Assembly: GCF_963678635.1 (NCBI RefSeq)
Contig: NC_087064.1
Location: 34,262,369 to 34,326,368, forward strand
DNA: 64,000 nt
Origin: Symsagittifera roscoffensis
Taxonomy: Eukaryota; Xenacoelomorpha; Acoela; Convolutidae
Reading direction: 5' to 3'
Shown here: one piece after another, positions 34,426 through 47,600 of the stretch
How the letters are laid out: every line of letters starts with the position of its first letter
Position numbering within the stretch: the stretch's first letter is position 1
Notes under the pieces: model-generated
Seen by the model: only the letters and a program-made list of their open reading frames with translations
The model's database searches: none
Told to the model about the DNA's origin: nothing
Program-made: the position numbers and the translations under genes

Positions 34426-34742
34426 TGAAATGAGCGGCGGATTAATACAGCTCTGAAATCATTACCACTAGCCATGCCTAAGTGGGTGTGGGGTTTGATA
34501 TGAAGTGTTTATAGAAGTTTCAAGAACTGAATCTTGATTAAGCTGGTGTTCGTTTTTGTATGTGCGACGAAATGCTGCTCGCGGCCTATTGTCGCCTGCA
34601 ACAAACGTCGTCATGCCTTCTAAATGGTACAGGTCTTTCTTTTTATTTTTTCCTGCTTCCATAATACCTTATTTTACGCTGTTTTTAATGGATATACAAG
34701 GTTGTAGGCACTAGTTTAATTGTTTGGTTCTTCAAAAATGCT

Positions 34743-35246
34743 AACAAGACTGCTCGTATCAGGGCAAAGCCCTGAATGTTCCAATTCTTTTTTAGTTTTT
34801 ATGGAGCAGTAAAAACCTTAAAAAATTCAATAGAATAAAATATAATGAAGTTTTTTTTTCTAAAATTTAAAATTTTTAATGAAAATCATCCCCCACACGC
34901 CATATAAATTACAAAAGGATAGATTTCGATCCTTGTAACAAATCAGTTATGGCAAATAAGCTTCTTTCAACCAATTTGCAACGATTTTAATATGGATTAA
35001 ATCTCCGCTTTCGCGTTAATAGCGCGATATATATCGCGCGTTAATTGTTCAAATTGGCCAAAAAGGAAATATTTAAACCCCCATAACTTTACAAAAAATT
35101 ATCCTAGGTGAAATATATTTTAAAATCTGAGCTCAGGACAACAATACTTTTTGAAAATTATTTAAAACTTTTGTCAAAAATGGCTAGTTAAAAAGTCCAA
35201 ATTTGTCTGAAAAAACCCTCCCCGAGCACAAATATTCCGTTACTTC
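34743..35246 (+). mobile_element. Double-hairpin element, array B unit 1, + copy
   Basis: It starts AACAAGACTGCTCGTATCAG and ends at ATTCCGTTACTTCCG, where the 3' hairpin is cut. It matches the + copy of array A, including the 75-bp spacer that follows. Confidence 0.85.
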
Positions 35247-35317
35247 CGAAGTAGCTAAACTGTTTGAAGCGTGTTTTGATGTGTACGCAAGCTTATAACG
35301 CACATGCAAAATTCAAT

Positions 35318-35384
35318 TATTGTTCTAACTTTCTAGACGAAATTAATAGAATATTTGTGCTCAGGGTGGGTTTTTTCTTCAGAC
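35318..35384 (-). mobile_element. Stub of a - strand double-hairpin element, array B unit 1
   Basis: Only the first 65-70 bp of the tail-to-tail partner remain, ending at CTTCAGAC before the TTATGTAC unit boundary. Array A retains the whole partner, so array B carries a deletion at this point. The stub recurs at about 39952-40019 and 45225-45290. Confidence 0.75.
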
Positions 35385-37172
35385 ATGTAATTATGTACAA
35401 AAAATTAGCTTAATTTCCGTTTATCTTAAAACTTGGGCGCGCTTCATTCTCCACAAGCGAGGGAAAGTTTGCATACATCAATTTTTTTTAATTTTGCCGG
35501 TTGTGGGTGATGGTTTTCAACAGCTATAAAAACATTATCGAATTAATAATTTAGAAAGTGTGAAGAAAACCAGCTCATAGTCTTGTCCAGGAAGTCCAGG
35601 GAAAAATCTGCAAGTCTTTGGCATGGTTTTTTGGTCAGGCCTGGTTCCATGGATAAGAAAACTTTTTTTTTGTGTTGCAAGATAATAGTTGATTTGAAAC
35701 CTCTGATGACTCGCAAAATATGTCTCACTTTTATAGATAGGTGAACCAAGAAATTTATTGGAAAAAAATTTTTACCTTGTCAATAGTTGATACAATTTTT
35801 CATATGACTCCTAAAGTTAACCTAGCTGAAAAATCTACTATTTCAATACTTTTCTCTAAGATACTTTTCAATACTTTTCTTCTCAGAAAAAAAAACAAAA
35901 AAAAACGAGGGTTGAACACGCTTAAGGGTCTAAAACCTCTAAACAATGATGTTAATTACTTTTTTGCACTTTTTTCAAAATGATTACGGAATGAAACTAC
36001 CAATCTAACTGAGGCCTACCATAGCCCTGCAAAACAAGACTGTGTGGCTGTGGCTATATTGACGCTTGAAGGGGAAACAAAATTGATTGACAATATTGGT
36101 TGAGTACCAATCATGGAAAAGCGAAGCAACGAAAAGACTCGAAGCAACGAAAAGGCGTAGCGAGGAAAAGGCGGGGGACGGTCTTTTTCTCGGTGCCGGG
36201 TTTAGAATTTTAACCCCCGTAACCCTTCCATAGCTTATTGTACTAATTTATTATATCTGTTTTGGGATGAACTTCAGTGCCAATATGTTTTTAAAGTTTT
36301 AAAACTGCGTAAAATGTTTGCTTATAAATGAAGGAAGAAGACCCGGAATCTGAATATATGTGCGCTAGTGAAACCTATAAAGCTTTCAAAATTTTTGGCC
36401 TGTTTTTTTGAAACTTCGTCTACATCGCAGAAAAACTTGCCAAATTAGAGTTTATTAGCCCTGAAAATCAATTTTGTCGACCTGAAAACGGACCGAAACT
36501 TTTAAAAATCTGAAATTTAAGATCCGCGATCGTCTCAAATGAAACCCATATCCTTCTGCGATGTAGACGAAAACGGACGATGTTCGACCTGAAAATGGAC
36601 CGAAACTTTTAAAAATCTGAAATTTAAGATCCGCGATCGTTTCAAATGAAACCCATATCCTGAATTTTAACAAAAAGTAGACTTTTTGAAATCTGCGAAC
36701 CGATTCACATACTAAAGGATTCCCATGGCTGAAAAAATCACAAAAGTGTCGACAAAATTTTGCAAAATTGCCAATCTTTCGAAAAGGTTCTAGATATCTG
36801 CAAATCGGATTCACGTACTAAATGTTGCCCATATCCAGAAAAAAAAAACACAAGGGTCAACAAAAAATTGCAAACTTGCCAATCCTTTGAATCCTTTGAA
36901 AGTGTTCGAGATCAGCGACGGTACTAAATGATGCTAATATCCAGATATTTTACAAAAAAGGTCAAAAATATTTTGAAAATCTGCTAACTCTTTGAGACTT
37001 TTTTAGGTCAACGACCGTACTAAAAGATGCCCACATCCAAAAACTTTTGACAACACATGTTTTCAAAGATGAACTTTTTCCTCAATTTTTTGGGCGTAAA
37101 TTTAAATTAAAGATGCTAGAAATTGTGGTTTGGCTTTGAAGGCAACAAAAAATTCTCCAGCGTTGTCTGATT

Positions 37173-37687
37173 ATTGTTCCGATTTTCGATACGAAAGTAA
37201 CGGAACATTGTGCTCGGGGTGGGTTTTTTCTTCAGACAAATTTCGACTTTTTAACTAGCCGTTTTTGACGCAATTTTTTTAATATCATTCGAAAGCAATT
37301 TGAAAAGATATTTCACCTGTGATCATTTTTCGTAAAGTTATGGGGGTTTAAAGATTGCCATTCTGGCCAATTTGGGACAATTAACGCGCGATAAGTTTCG
37401 CGCTATTAACGCGTAAGCGAGATTTAATCCGTCTTAGAAATCGTTCTAAATTGGTTCAAGGAAGCCTATATGCCATAATTGATTTGTTAATAGGCGCAAA
37501 ATCTATCATCACTTTGTACTTATTATGACCTGTGGGGGTGATGCTTTTACATAAAATCTCAAATTTTTTCAAAAAAAATTTTTTATTTTTTTTCTTGCTT
37601 AGAAATTTTTCATCTTATTAATGCTCCATAGACCTTAAAAGGCAGTCGGCACTTTCAGGGCTTCGCCCTGATACGAGCAGTTTTGTT
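37173..37687 (-). mobile_element. Double-hairpin element, array B unit 2, first - copy
   Basis: Counterpart of 32586-33103 with both terminal hairpins recognisable. Confidence 0.85.
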
Positions 37688-37695
37688 TGCTTTTT

Positions 37696-38217
37696 TGTTA
37701 GTAAGTAACGGAATATTTGTGCTCGGGGTGGGTTTTTTTTTCTTCAGACAAATTTCGACTTTTTAACTAGCAATTTTTGACGGAACGTTTTTATATCATT
37801 CGCAAGGTATTGTTGTCATGAGCTCAAATTTGAAAAGATATTTTACCTGTGATCATTTTTCGTAAAGTTATGGGGGTTTAAAGATTGCCATTTCGGCCAA
37901 TTTGGGACAATTAACGCGTGATATATTTCGCGCTATTAACGCGTAAGCGGATAGTTAATCCGTCTTAGAAATTGTTCCAAATTGGTTAAAAGAAGCTTAT
38001 TTGCCACAATTGGTTTGTTACAAGGAGCAAAATTCATCCTTTTGTGCTTGGTATGGCGTAAGGGGGATGATTTTCATTCAAAAAATTCAAATTTAAGCAA
38101 AAAAATTTTTTCATTTTATTTTTTCTTAAATTTAATTTTTTAATGTTATTACTGCTCCATAAACCTTAAAAGGCAGTCGGAAAATTCAGGGCTTCGCACT
38201 AATACGAGCAATCTTGT
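37696..38217 (-). mobile_element. Double-hairpin element, array B unit 2, second - copy
   Basis: Counterpart of 33111-33633, with the same decayed CTTCGCACTAATACG hairpin. Confidence 0.85.
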
Positions 38218-39378
38218 TTATCTTTTGCGCTGATTGTTCGAATATTTGGAGAAAAAAGCACACAAAAAAGGCTCGTAATTTTTTGGACCAGTTTTGGAGA
38301 CTATTGAGTGATGGTTTTCTTTAACAACTTTAAGAAGTTTTTTAATGACAGCTCAAATTGATCCATCTTCGAAAAATTTCTCAGAAAAAAAATGAAACAA
38401 AAACACCGTGGGTTGAACTCAGTTAACGGTCTAATGTTTTTCAACAAATTATATTTGTTGATATTTGCTTATCTTTTTCACAATGAATGCTGCATGAAAT
38501 CAAAAGCATGGTCGCATCGCAATTGGCAATCAGCCACAAGCGACAATTGGTAGCCTTTCAAGAAGCGACAATTAGTTGCATAGCAATTTGCTATACAAGC
38601 TGTATAAGTAATTCTTAAAAAACCAATTTAGCAATGCACAGTTATTAACTGGCTGTGCTTTAGCTGCTGTAGGGTTTGATATGGAAAGTTTAAGTGATGA
38701 ACCCAGATTAGGTTGGTTTGCGGCAAATTGTCGTTTTTCTAATGCAAAAATTTGTCGTTTTTGCAAAAGTCGTGAGCAAAGTTAATTACAATTGAAGCAT
38801 AGGTCAAGTATAATTGAAAAATAGGTCAAGCACAGTCAAAACATGAATATGTCAAGCTCAGTCGACACATAGATTAAACCAGTCGAATCATAGATATCGA
38901 ACAGTTGAAATATAAAACAAGCACAGTCGAAAAATATGTCGAGCACTGTAAAAACATGAAAAAGTATAGGTTGAACACTGAAACAGTAAAAGTATAGGTT
39001 GAGCTCAGTCGGATCGGGTATCGGGTACAGTCGAAGCATAAGTTGGGCACAATTTGAATTCTGAAATGAGCGGCGGATTAATACAGCTCTGAAATCATTA
39101 CCACTAGCCATGCCTAAGTGGGTGTGGGGTTTGATATGAAATGTTTATAGAAGTTTCAAGAACTGAATCTTGATTAAGCTGGTGTTCGTTTTTGTATGTG
39201 CGACGAAATGCTGCTCGCGGCCTATTGTCGCCTGCAACAAACGTCGTCATGCCTTCTAAATGGTACAGGTCTTTCTTTTTACTTTTTCCTGCTTCCATAA
39301 TACCTTATTTTACGCTGTTTTTAATGGATATACAAGGTTGTGGGCACTAGTTTAATTGTTTGGTTCTTCAAAAATGCT

Positions 39379-39881
39379 AACAAGACTGCTCGTATCAGGG
39401 CAAAGCCCTGAATGTTCCAATTCTTTTCTAGTTTTTATGGAGCAGTAAAAACATTAAAAAATTCAATAGAATAAAATATAATGAAGTTTTTTTTTCTAAA
39501 ATTTAAAATTTTTAATGAAAATCATCCCCCACACGCCATATAAATTACAAAAGGATAGATTTCGATCCTTGTAACAAATCAGTTATGGCAAATAAGCTTC
39601 TTTCAACCAATTTGCAACGATTTTAATATGGATTAAATCTCCGCTTTCGCGTTAATAGCGCGATATATATCGCGCGTTAATTATTCAAATTGGCCAAAAA
39701 GGAAATATTTAAACCCCCATAACTTTACAAAAAATTATCCTAGGTGAAATATATTTTAAAATCTGAGCTCAGGACAACAATACTTTTTGAAAATTATTTA
39801 AAACTTTTGTCAAAAATGGCTAGTTAAAAAGTCCAAATTTGTCTGAAAAAACCCTCCCGAGCACAAATATTCCGTTACTTC
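39379..39881 (+). mobile_element. Double-hairpin element, array B unit 2, + copy
   Basis: Counterpart of 34743-35246, with the same truncated 3' end (TTACTTCCGAAGTAGC). Confidence 0.85.
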
Positions 39882-41679
39882 CGAAGTAGCTAAACTGTTT
39901 GAAGCGTGTTTTGATGTGTACGCAAGCTTATAACGCACATGCAAAATTCAATTATTGTTCTAACTTTCTAGACGAAATTAATAGAATATTTGTGCTCAGG
40001 GTGGGTTTTTTCTTCAGACATGTAATTATGTACAAAAAATTAGCTTAATTTCCGTTTATCTTAAAACTTGGGCGCGCTTCATTCTCCACAAGCGAGGGAA
40101 AGTTTGCATACATCAATTTTTTTTAATTTTGCCGGTTGTGGGTGATGGTTTTCAACAGCTATAAAAACATTATCGAATTAATAATTTAGAAAGTGTGAAG
40201 AAAACCAGCTCATAGTCTTGTCCAGGAAGTCCAGGGAAAAATCTGCAAGTCTTTGGCATGGTTTTTTGGTCAGGCCTGGTTCCATGGATAAGAAAACTTT
40301 TTTTTTGTGTTGCAAGATAATAGTTGATTTGAAATCTGATGACTCGCAAAATATGTCTCACTTTTATAGATAGGTGAACCAGGAAATTTATTGGAAAAAA
40401 ATTTTTACCTTGTCAATAGTTGATACAATTTTTCATATGACTCCTAAAGTTAACCTAGCTGAAAAATCTACTATTTCAATACTTTTCTCTAAGATACTTT
40501 TCAATACTTTTCTTCTCAGAAAAAAAAACAAAAAAAAACGAGGGTTGAACACGCTTAAGGGTCTAAAACCTCTCAACAATGATGTTAATTACTTTTTTGC
40601 ACTTTTTTCAAAATGATTACGGAATGAAACTACCAATCTAACTGAGGCCTACCATAGCCCTGCAAAACAAGACTGTGTGGCTGTGGCTATATTGACGCTT
40701 GAAGGGAAAACAAAATTGATTGACAATATTGGTTGAGTACCAATCATGGAAAAGCGAAGCAACGAAAAGACTCGAAGCAACGAAAAGGCGTAGCGAGGAA
40801 AAGGCGGGGGACGGTCTTTTTCTCGGTGCCGGGTTTAGAATTTTAACCCCCGTAACCCTTCCATAGCTTATTGTACTAATTTATTATATCTGTTTTGGGA
40901 TGAACTTCAGTGCCAATATGTTTTTAAAGTTTTAAAACTGCGTAAAATGTTTGCTTATAAATGAAGGAAGAAGACCCGGAATCTGAATATATGTGCGCTA
41001 GTGAAACCTATAAAGCTTTCAAAATTTTTGGCCTGTTTTTTTGAAACTTCGTCTACATCGCAGAAAAACTTGCCAAATTAGAGTTTATTAGCCCTGAAAA
41101 TCAATTTTGTCGACCTGAAAACGGACCGAAACTTTTAAAAATCTGAAATTTAAGATCCGCGATCGTCTCAAATGAAACCCATATCCTTCTGCGATGTAGA
41201 CGAAAACGGACGATGTTCGACCTGAAAACGGACCGAAAATTTTAAAAATCTGAAATTTAAGATCCGCGATCGTTTCAAATGAAACCCATATCCTGAATTT
41301 TAACAAAAAGTAGACTTTTTGAAATCTGCGATCCGATTCACATACTAAAGGATTCCCATGGCTGAAAAAATCACAAAAGTGTCGACAAAATTTTGCAAAA
41401 TTGCCAATCTTTCGAAAAGGTTCTAGATATCTGCAAATCGGATTCACGTACTAAATGTTGCCCATATCCAGAAAACAAAAACACAAGGGTCAACAAAAAA
41501 TTGCAAACTTGCCAATCCTTTGAATCCTTTGAAAGTGTTCGAGATCAGCGACGGTACTAAATGATGCTCATATCCAGATATTTCACAAAAAAGGTCAAAA
41601 ATATTTTGAAAATCTGCTAACTCTTTGAGACTTTTTTAGGTCAACGACCGTACTAAATGATGCCCACATCCAAAAACTT

Positions 41680-41947
41680 AGTAAGCGAGATTTAATCCGT
41701 CTTAGAAATCGTTCTAAATTGGTTCAAGGAAGCCTATATGCCATAATTGATTTGTTAATAGGCGCAAAATCTATCATCACTTTAATATGACCTGTGGGGG
41801 GATGCTTTTACATAAAATCTCAAATTTTTTCAAAAAAAATTTTTTATTTTTTTTCTTACTTTGAAATTTTTCATCTTATTAATGCTCCATAGACCTTTAA
41901 AGGCAGTCGGCACTTTCAGGGCTTCGCCTTGATACGAGCAGTCTTGT
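41680..41947 (-). mobile_element. Truncated double-hairpin element, array B unit 3
   Basis: About 270 bp of an element starting inside it (GTAAGCGAGATTTAATCCG) and ending at CTTCGCCTTGATACGAGCAG. The junction with the preceding minisatellite at about 41679 is abrupt. Confidence 0.8.
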
Positions 41948-41956
41948 TTGCTTTTT

Positions 41957-42474
41957 TGTTCCGATTTTCGATACGAAAGTAACGGAATATTTGTGCTCGG
42001 GGTGGGTTTTTTTTTCTTCAGACAAATTTCGACTTTTTAACTAGCCGTTTTTGACGCAATTTTTTTTTATATCATTCGAAAACAATTTGAAAAGATATTT
42101 CACCTGTGATCATTTTTCGTAAAGTTATGGGGGGTTTAAAGATTGCCATTCTGGCCAATTTGGGACAATTAACGCGCGATAAATTTCGCGCTACTAACGC
42201 GTAAGCGAGATTTAATCCGTCTTAGAAATCGTTCTAAATTGGTTCAAGGAAGCCTATATGCCATAATTGATTTGTTAATAGGCGCAAAATCTATCATCAC
42301 TTTGTACTTAATATGACCTGTGGGGGGATGCTTTTACATAAAATCTCAAATTTTTTCAAAAAAAAAATTTTATTTTTTTTCTTACTTTGAAATTTTTCAT
42401 CTTATTAATGCTCCATAGATCTTTAAAGGCAGTCGGCACTTTCAGGGCTTTGCCCTGATACGAGCAGTCTTGTT
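41957..42474 (-). mobile_element. Double-hairpin element, array B unit 3, tandem copy 2
   Basis: Complete element from TTGTTCCGATTTTCGATACG to TTTGCCCTGATACGAGCAGT. It is the second member of a direct tandem with a period of about 523 bp. Confidence 0.85.
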
Positions 42475-42481
42475 TGCTCTT

Positions 42482-42993
42482 TTGTTCCGACTTTCGATAC
42501 GAAAGTAACGGAATATTTGTGCTCGGGGTGGGTTTTTTTTTCTTCAGACAAATTTCGACTTTTTAACTAGCCGTTTTTGACGCAATTTTTTTTATCATTC
42601 GAAAGCTATTTGAATAGATATTTCACCTGTGATCATTTTTCGTAATATTATGGGTGTTTAAAGATTGCCATTCTGGCCAATTTGGGACAATTAACGCGCG
42701 ATAAATTTCGCGCTATTAACGCGTAAGCGAGATTTAATCCGTCTTAGAAATCGTTCTAAATTGGTTCAAGGAAGCCTATATGCCATAATTGATTTGTTAA
42801 TAGGCGCAAAATCTATCATCACTTTGTACTTAATATGACCTGTGGGGGGATGCTTTTACATAAAATCTCAAATTTTTTCAAAAAAAAAATTTTATTTTTT
42901 TTCTTACTTTGAAATTTTTCATCTTATTAATGCTCCATAGACCTTTAAAGGCAGTCGGCACTTTCAGGGCTTCGCCCTGATACGAGCAGTCTT
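42482..42993 (-). mobile_element. Double-hairpin element, array B unit 3, tandem copy 3
   Basis: Complete element from TTGTTCCGACTTTCGATACG to CTTCGCCCTGATACGAGCAG. Both hairpins are intact. Confidence 0.85.
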
Positions 42994-43003
42994 GTTTGCT
43001 TTT

Positions 43004-43539
43004 TTGTTCCGACTTTCGATACGAAAGTAACGGAATATTTGTGCTCGGGCTGGGTTTTTTTTTTCTTCAGACAAATTTCGACTTTTTAACTAGCAATTTT
43101 TGACGGAACTTTTTTATATCATTCGCAAGGTATTGTTGTCTTGAGCTCAAATTGAAAAGATATTTTACCTGTGATCATTTTTTGTAAAGTTATGGGGGTT
43201 TAAAAATTGCCATTTCGGCCAATTTGGCACAATTAACGCGTGACATATTTCGCGCTATTAACGCGTAAGCGGATAGTTAATCCGTCTTAGAAATCGTTCC
43301 AAATTGGTTAAAAGAAGCTTATTCGCCACAATTGGTTTGTTACAAGGAGCAAAATTCATCCTTTTGTACTTGGTGTGGCGTAAGGGGGATGATTTTCTTT
43401 TAAAAATTTCAAATTTTAGAAATTTTTTTTTTCATTTTGTTTTTTCCTAAATTTAATTTTTTAATGTTATTACTGCTCCATAAACCTTAAAAGGCAGTTG
43501 GAACATTCAGGGCTTCGCACTGATACGAGCAGTCTTGTT
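43004..43539 (-). mobile_element. Double-hairpin element, array B unit 3, tandem copy 4
   Basis: Most of this copy corresponds to the second element of units 1 and 2 (CTAGCAATTTTTGACGGAAC), but it retains the full TTGTTCCGACTTTCGATACG end that those copies have lost. Confidence 0.85.
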
Positions 43540-44648
43540 TATCTTTTGCGCTGATTGTTCGAATATTTGGAGAAAAAAGCACACAAAATAGGCTCGTAAT
43601 TTTTTGGACCAGTTTTGGAGACTATTGAGTGATGGTTTTGATTATAGGTTGATGCATTCACGTACCCGCGCGAAAAAAAAACGAAAAAAGGATAAGTGTC
43701 GTCAGATTAAAATTTTTAATTGAACTCAACACTTTTAAATTTATGTGTTCTTGGAAAAACAGTTTGACCACATAATGAACCAAAAATCGCAATTGGCAAT
43801 CAGCCACAAGCGACAATTGGTAGCCTTTCAAGAAGCGACAATTAGTTGCATAGCAATTTGCTATACAAGCTGTATAAGTAATTCTTAAAAAACCAATTTA
43901 GCAATGCACAGTTATTAACTGGCCGTGCTTTAGCTGCTGTAGGGTTTGAAATGGAAAGTTTAAGTCATGAACCCAGATTAGGTTGGTTTGCGGCAAATTG
44001 TCGTTTTTCTAATGCAAAAATTTGTCGTTTTTGCAAAAGTCGTGAGCAAAGTTAATTACAATTGAAGCATAGGTCAAGTATAATTGAAAAATAGGTCAAG
44101 CACAGTCAAAACATGAATATGTCAAGCTCAGTCGACACATAGATTAAGCCAGTCGAATCATAGATATCGAACAGTTGAAATATAAAACAAGCACAGTCGA
44201 AAAATATGTCGAGCACTGTAAAAACATGAAAAAGTATAGGTTGAACACTGAAACAGTAAAAGTATAGGTTGAGCTCAGTCGAAACGGGTATCGGGTACAG
44301 TCGAAGCATAAGTTGGGCACAATTTGAATTCTGAAATGAGCGGCGGATTAATACAGCTCTGAAATCATTACCACTAGCCATGCCTAAGTGGGTGTGGGGT
44401 TTGATATGAAATGTTTATAGAAGTTTCAAGAACTGAATCTTGATTAAGCTGGTGTTCGTTTTTGTATGTGCGTCGAAATGCTGCTCGCGGCCTATTGTCG
44501 CCTGCAACAAACGTCGTCATGCCTTCTAAATGGTACAGGTCTTTCTTTTTACTTTTTCCTGCTTCCATAATACCTTATTTTACGCTGTTTTTAATGGATA
44601 TACAAGGTTGTGGGCACTAGTTTAATTGTTTGGTTCTTCAAAAATGCT

Positions 44649-45153
44649 AACAAGACTGCTCGTATCAGGGCAAAGCCCTGAATGTTCCAATTCTTTTCTA
44701 GTTTTTATGGAGCAGTAAAAACATTAAAAAATTCAATAGAATAAAATATAATGAAGTTTTTTTTTCTAAAATTTAAAATTTTTAATGAAAATCATCCCCC
44801 ACACGCCATAGAAATTACAAAAGGATAGATTTCGATCCTTGTAACAAATCAGTTATGGCAAATAAGCTTCTTTCAACCAATTTGCAACGATTTTAATATG
44901 GATTAAATCTCCGCTTACGCGTTAATAGCGCGATATATATCGCGCGTTAATTGTTCAAATTGGCCAAAAAGGAAATATTTAAACCCCCATAACTTTACAA
45001 AAAATTATCATAGGTGAAATATATTTTAAAATCTGAGCTCAGGACAACAATACTTTTTGAAAATTATTTAAAACTTTTGTCAAAAATGGCTAGTTAAAAA
45101 GTCCAAATTTGTCTGAAAAAACCCTCCCCGAGCACAAATATTCCGTTACTTCC
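44649..45153 (+). mobile_element. Double-hairpin element, array B unit 3, + copy
   Basis: Counterpart of 34743-35246, with an intact CCGCTTACGCGTTAATAGCG landmark. Confidence 0.85.
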
Positions 45154-47081
45154 GAAGTAGCTGAACTGTTTGAAGCGTGTTTTGATGTGTACGCAAGCTT
45201 ATAACGCACATGCAAAATTCAATTATTGTTCCAACTTTCTAGACGAAATTAATAGAATATTTGTGCTCAGGGTGGGTTTTTTCTTCAGACATGTAATTAT
45301 GTACAAAAAATTAGCTTAATTTCCGTTTATCTTAAAACTTGGGCGCGCTTCATTCTCCACGAGCGAGGGAAAACTTGCATACATCAATTTTTTTTAATTT
45401 TGCCGGTTTTGGGTGATGGTTTTCAACAGCTATAAAAACATTATCGAATTAATAATTTAGAAAGTGTGAAGAAAACCAGCTCATAGTCTTGTCCAGGAAG
45501 TCCAGGGAAAAATCTGCAAGTCTTTGGCATGGTTTTTTGGTCAGGCCTGGTTCCATGGATAAGAAAACTTTTTTTTTTGTGTTGCAAGATAATAGTTGAT
45601 TTGAAACCTCTGATGACTCGCAAAATATGTCTCACTTTTATAGATAGGTGAACCAAGAAATTTAATGGAAAAAAATTTTTACCTTGTCAATAGTTGATAC
45701 AATTTTTCATATGACTCCTAAAGTTAACCTAGCTGAAAAATCTACTATTTCAATACTTTTCTCTAAGATACTTTTCAATACTTTTCTTCTCAGAAAAAAA
45801 AAACAAAAAAAACGAGGGTTGAACACGCTTAAGGGTCTAAAACCTCTCAACAATGATGTTAATTACTTTTTTGCACTTTTTTCAAAACGATTACGGAATG
45901 AAACTACCAATCTAACTGAGGCCTACCATAGCCCTGCAAAACAAGACTGTGTGGCTGTGGCTATATTGACGCTTGAAGGGGAAACAAAATTGATTGACAA
46001 TATTGGTTGAGTACCAATCATGGGAAAGCGAAGCAACGAAAAGACTCGAAGCAACGAAAAGGCGAAGCGAGGAAAAGGCGGGGGACGGTCTTTTTCTCGG
46101 TGCCGGGTTTAGAATTTTAACCCCCGTAACCCTTCCGTAGCTTATTGTACTAATTTATTATATAATTGTTTTGGGATGAACTTCAGTGCCAATATGTTTT
46201 TAAAGTTTTAAAACTGCGTAAAATATTTGCTTATAAATGAAGGAAGAAGACCCGGAATCTGAAAATATGTGCGCTAGTGAAACCTATAAAGCTTTCAAAA
46301 TTTTTGGCCTGTCTTTTTGAAACTTCGTCTACATCGCAGAAAAACTTGCCAAATTAGAGTTTATTAGCCCTGAAAATCAATTTTGTCGACCTGAAAACGG
46401 ACCGAAAATTTTAAGAATCTGAAATTTAAGATCCGCGATCGTCTCAAATGAAACCCATATCATTCTGCGATGTAGACAAAAACGGACAATGTTCGACCTG
46501 AAAACGGACCGAAACTTTTAAAAATCTGAAATTTAAGATCCTCGATCGTTTCAAATGAAACCCATATCCTGAATTTTAACAAAAAGTAGACTTTTTGAAA
46601 TCTGCGAACCGACTCACATACTAAAGGATTCCCATGGCTGAAAAAATCACAAAAGTGTCGACAAAATTTTGCAAAATTGCCAATCTTTCGAAAAGGTTCT
46701 AGATATCTGCAAATCGGATTCACGTACTAAATGTTGCCCATATCCAGAAAACAAAAACACAAGGGTCAACAAAAAATTGCAAACTTGCCAATCCTTTGAA
46801 TCCTTTGAAAGTGTTCGAGATCAGCGACGGTACTAAATGATGCTCATATCCAGATATTTCACAAAAAAGGTCAAAAATAGTTTGAAAATCTGCTAACTCT
46901 TTGAGACTTTTTTAGGTCAACGACCGTACTAAATGATGCCCACATCCAAAAACTTTTGACAATACATGTTTTCAAAGATGAACTTTTTCCTCCACTTTTT
47001 GGGCGTAAATTTAAATTAAAGATGCTAGAAATTGTGGTTTGGCTTTGAAGGCAACAAAAAATTCTCCAGCGTTGTCTGATT

Positions 47082-47600
47082 ATTGTTCCGATTTTCGATA
47101 CGAAAGTAACGGAATATTTGTGCTCGGGGTGGGTTTTTTTTTCTTCAGACAAATTTCGACTTTTTAACTAGCCGTTTTTGACGAATTTTTTTTTATATCA
47201 TTCGAAAGCAATTTGAAAAGATATTTCACCTGTGATCATTTTTCGTAAAAATATGGGGGTTTAAAGATTGCCATTCTGGCCAATTTGGGACAATTAACGC
47301 GCGATAAATTTCGCGCTATTAACGCGTAAGCGAGATTTAATCCGTCTTAGAAATTGTTCCAAATTGGTTAAAAGAAGCTTATTTGCCACAATTGGTTTGT
47401 TACAAGGAGCAAAATTCATCCTTTTGTACTTGGTATGGCGTAAGGGGGATGATTTTTATTTAAAAATTTCAAATTTTAGAAAAAAAATTTTTTCATTTTA
47501 TTTTTTCCTAAATTTAATTTTTTAATGTTATTACTGCTCCATAAACCTTAAAAGGCAGTCGGAACATTCAGGGCTTCGCAATGATACGAGCAGTCTTGTT
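47082..47600 (-). mobile_element. Chimeric double-hairpin element, array B unit 4
   Basis: The first half follows the first - copy of the other units (CTAGCCGTTTTTGACG), and the second half follows their second - copy (AGAAGCTTATTTGCCACAAT). This is as expected from recombination between the two tandem elements that removed one copy. Confidence 0.8.

Larger units (their letters stand above)
30821..35390. repeat. Array B, unit 1 (about 4.57 kb)
   Basis: Units of array B are delimited here at the TTATGTACAAA string (30821, 35391, 40026, 45297). Each holds, in order, an AT-rich lead segment, a CGAAGCAACGAAAAG short repeat, a roughly 100-bp minisatellite, one or more - strand double-hairpin elements, a roughly 28-bp minisatellite, the segment shared with array A, a + strand element and the stub of a - strand element. 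Unit 1 joins array A directly. Confidence 0.9.
35391..40025. repeat. Array B, unit 2 (about 4.64 kb)
   Basis: Tandem copy closely matching unit 1. It differs at about 38310-38515, where it has the block beginning TTTTCTTTAACAACTTTAAG that is seen otherwise only in unit 4. It lacks the GATTATAGGTTGATGCATTC block present in units 1, 3 and 4. Confidence 0.9.
40026..45296. repeat. Array B, unit 3 (about 5.27 kb)
   Basis: Tandem copy enlarged by extra - strand double-hairpin elements: four in direct tandem at 41680-43539 where units 1 and 2 have two. A piece at the end of its minisatellite is missing, with the first element truncated at the junction near 41680. Confidence 0.9.

Noticed and set aside
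34200-34475. 91-codon - strand frame conserved in all array B units
   Set aside because: Made of the roughly 28-bp minisatellite. Phe/Tyr-rich low-complexity translation without domain or start context.
45684-46010. 108-codon + frame in array B unit 4, shorter in other units
   Set aside because: Open only because of single-base differences from units 1-3. Low-complexity Lys/Leu/Ser start and no recognisable motif.
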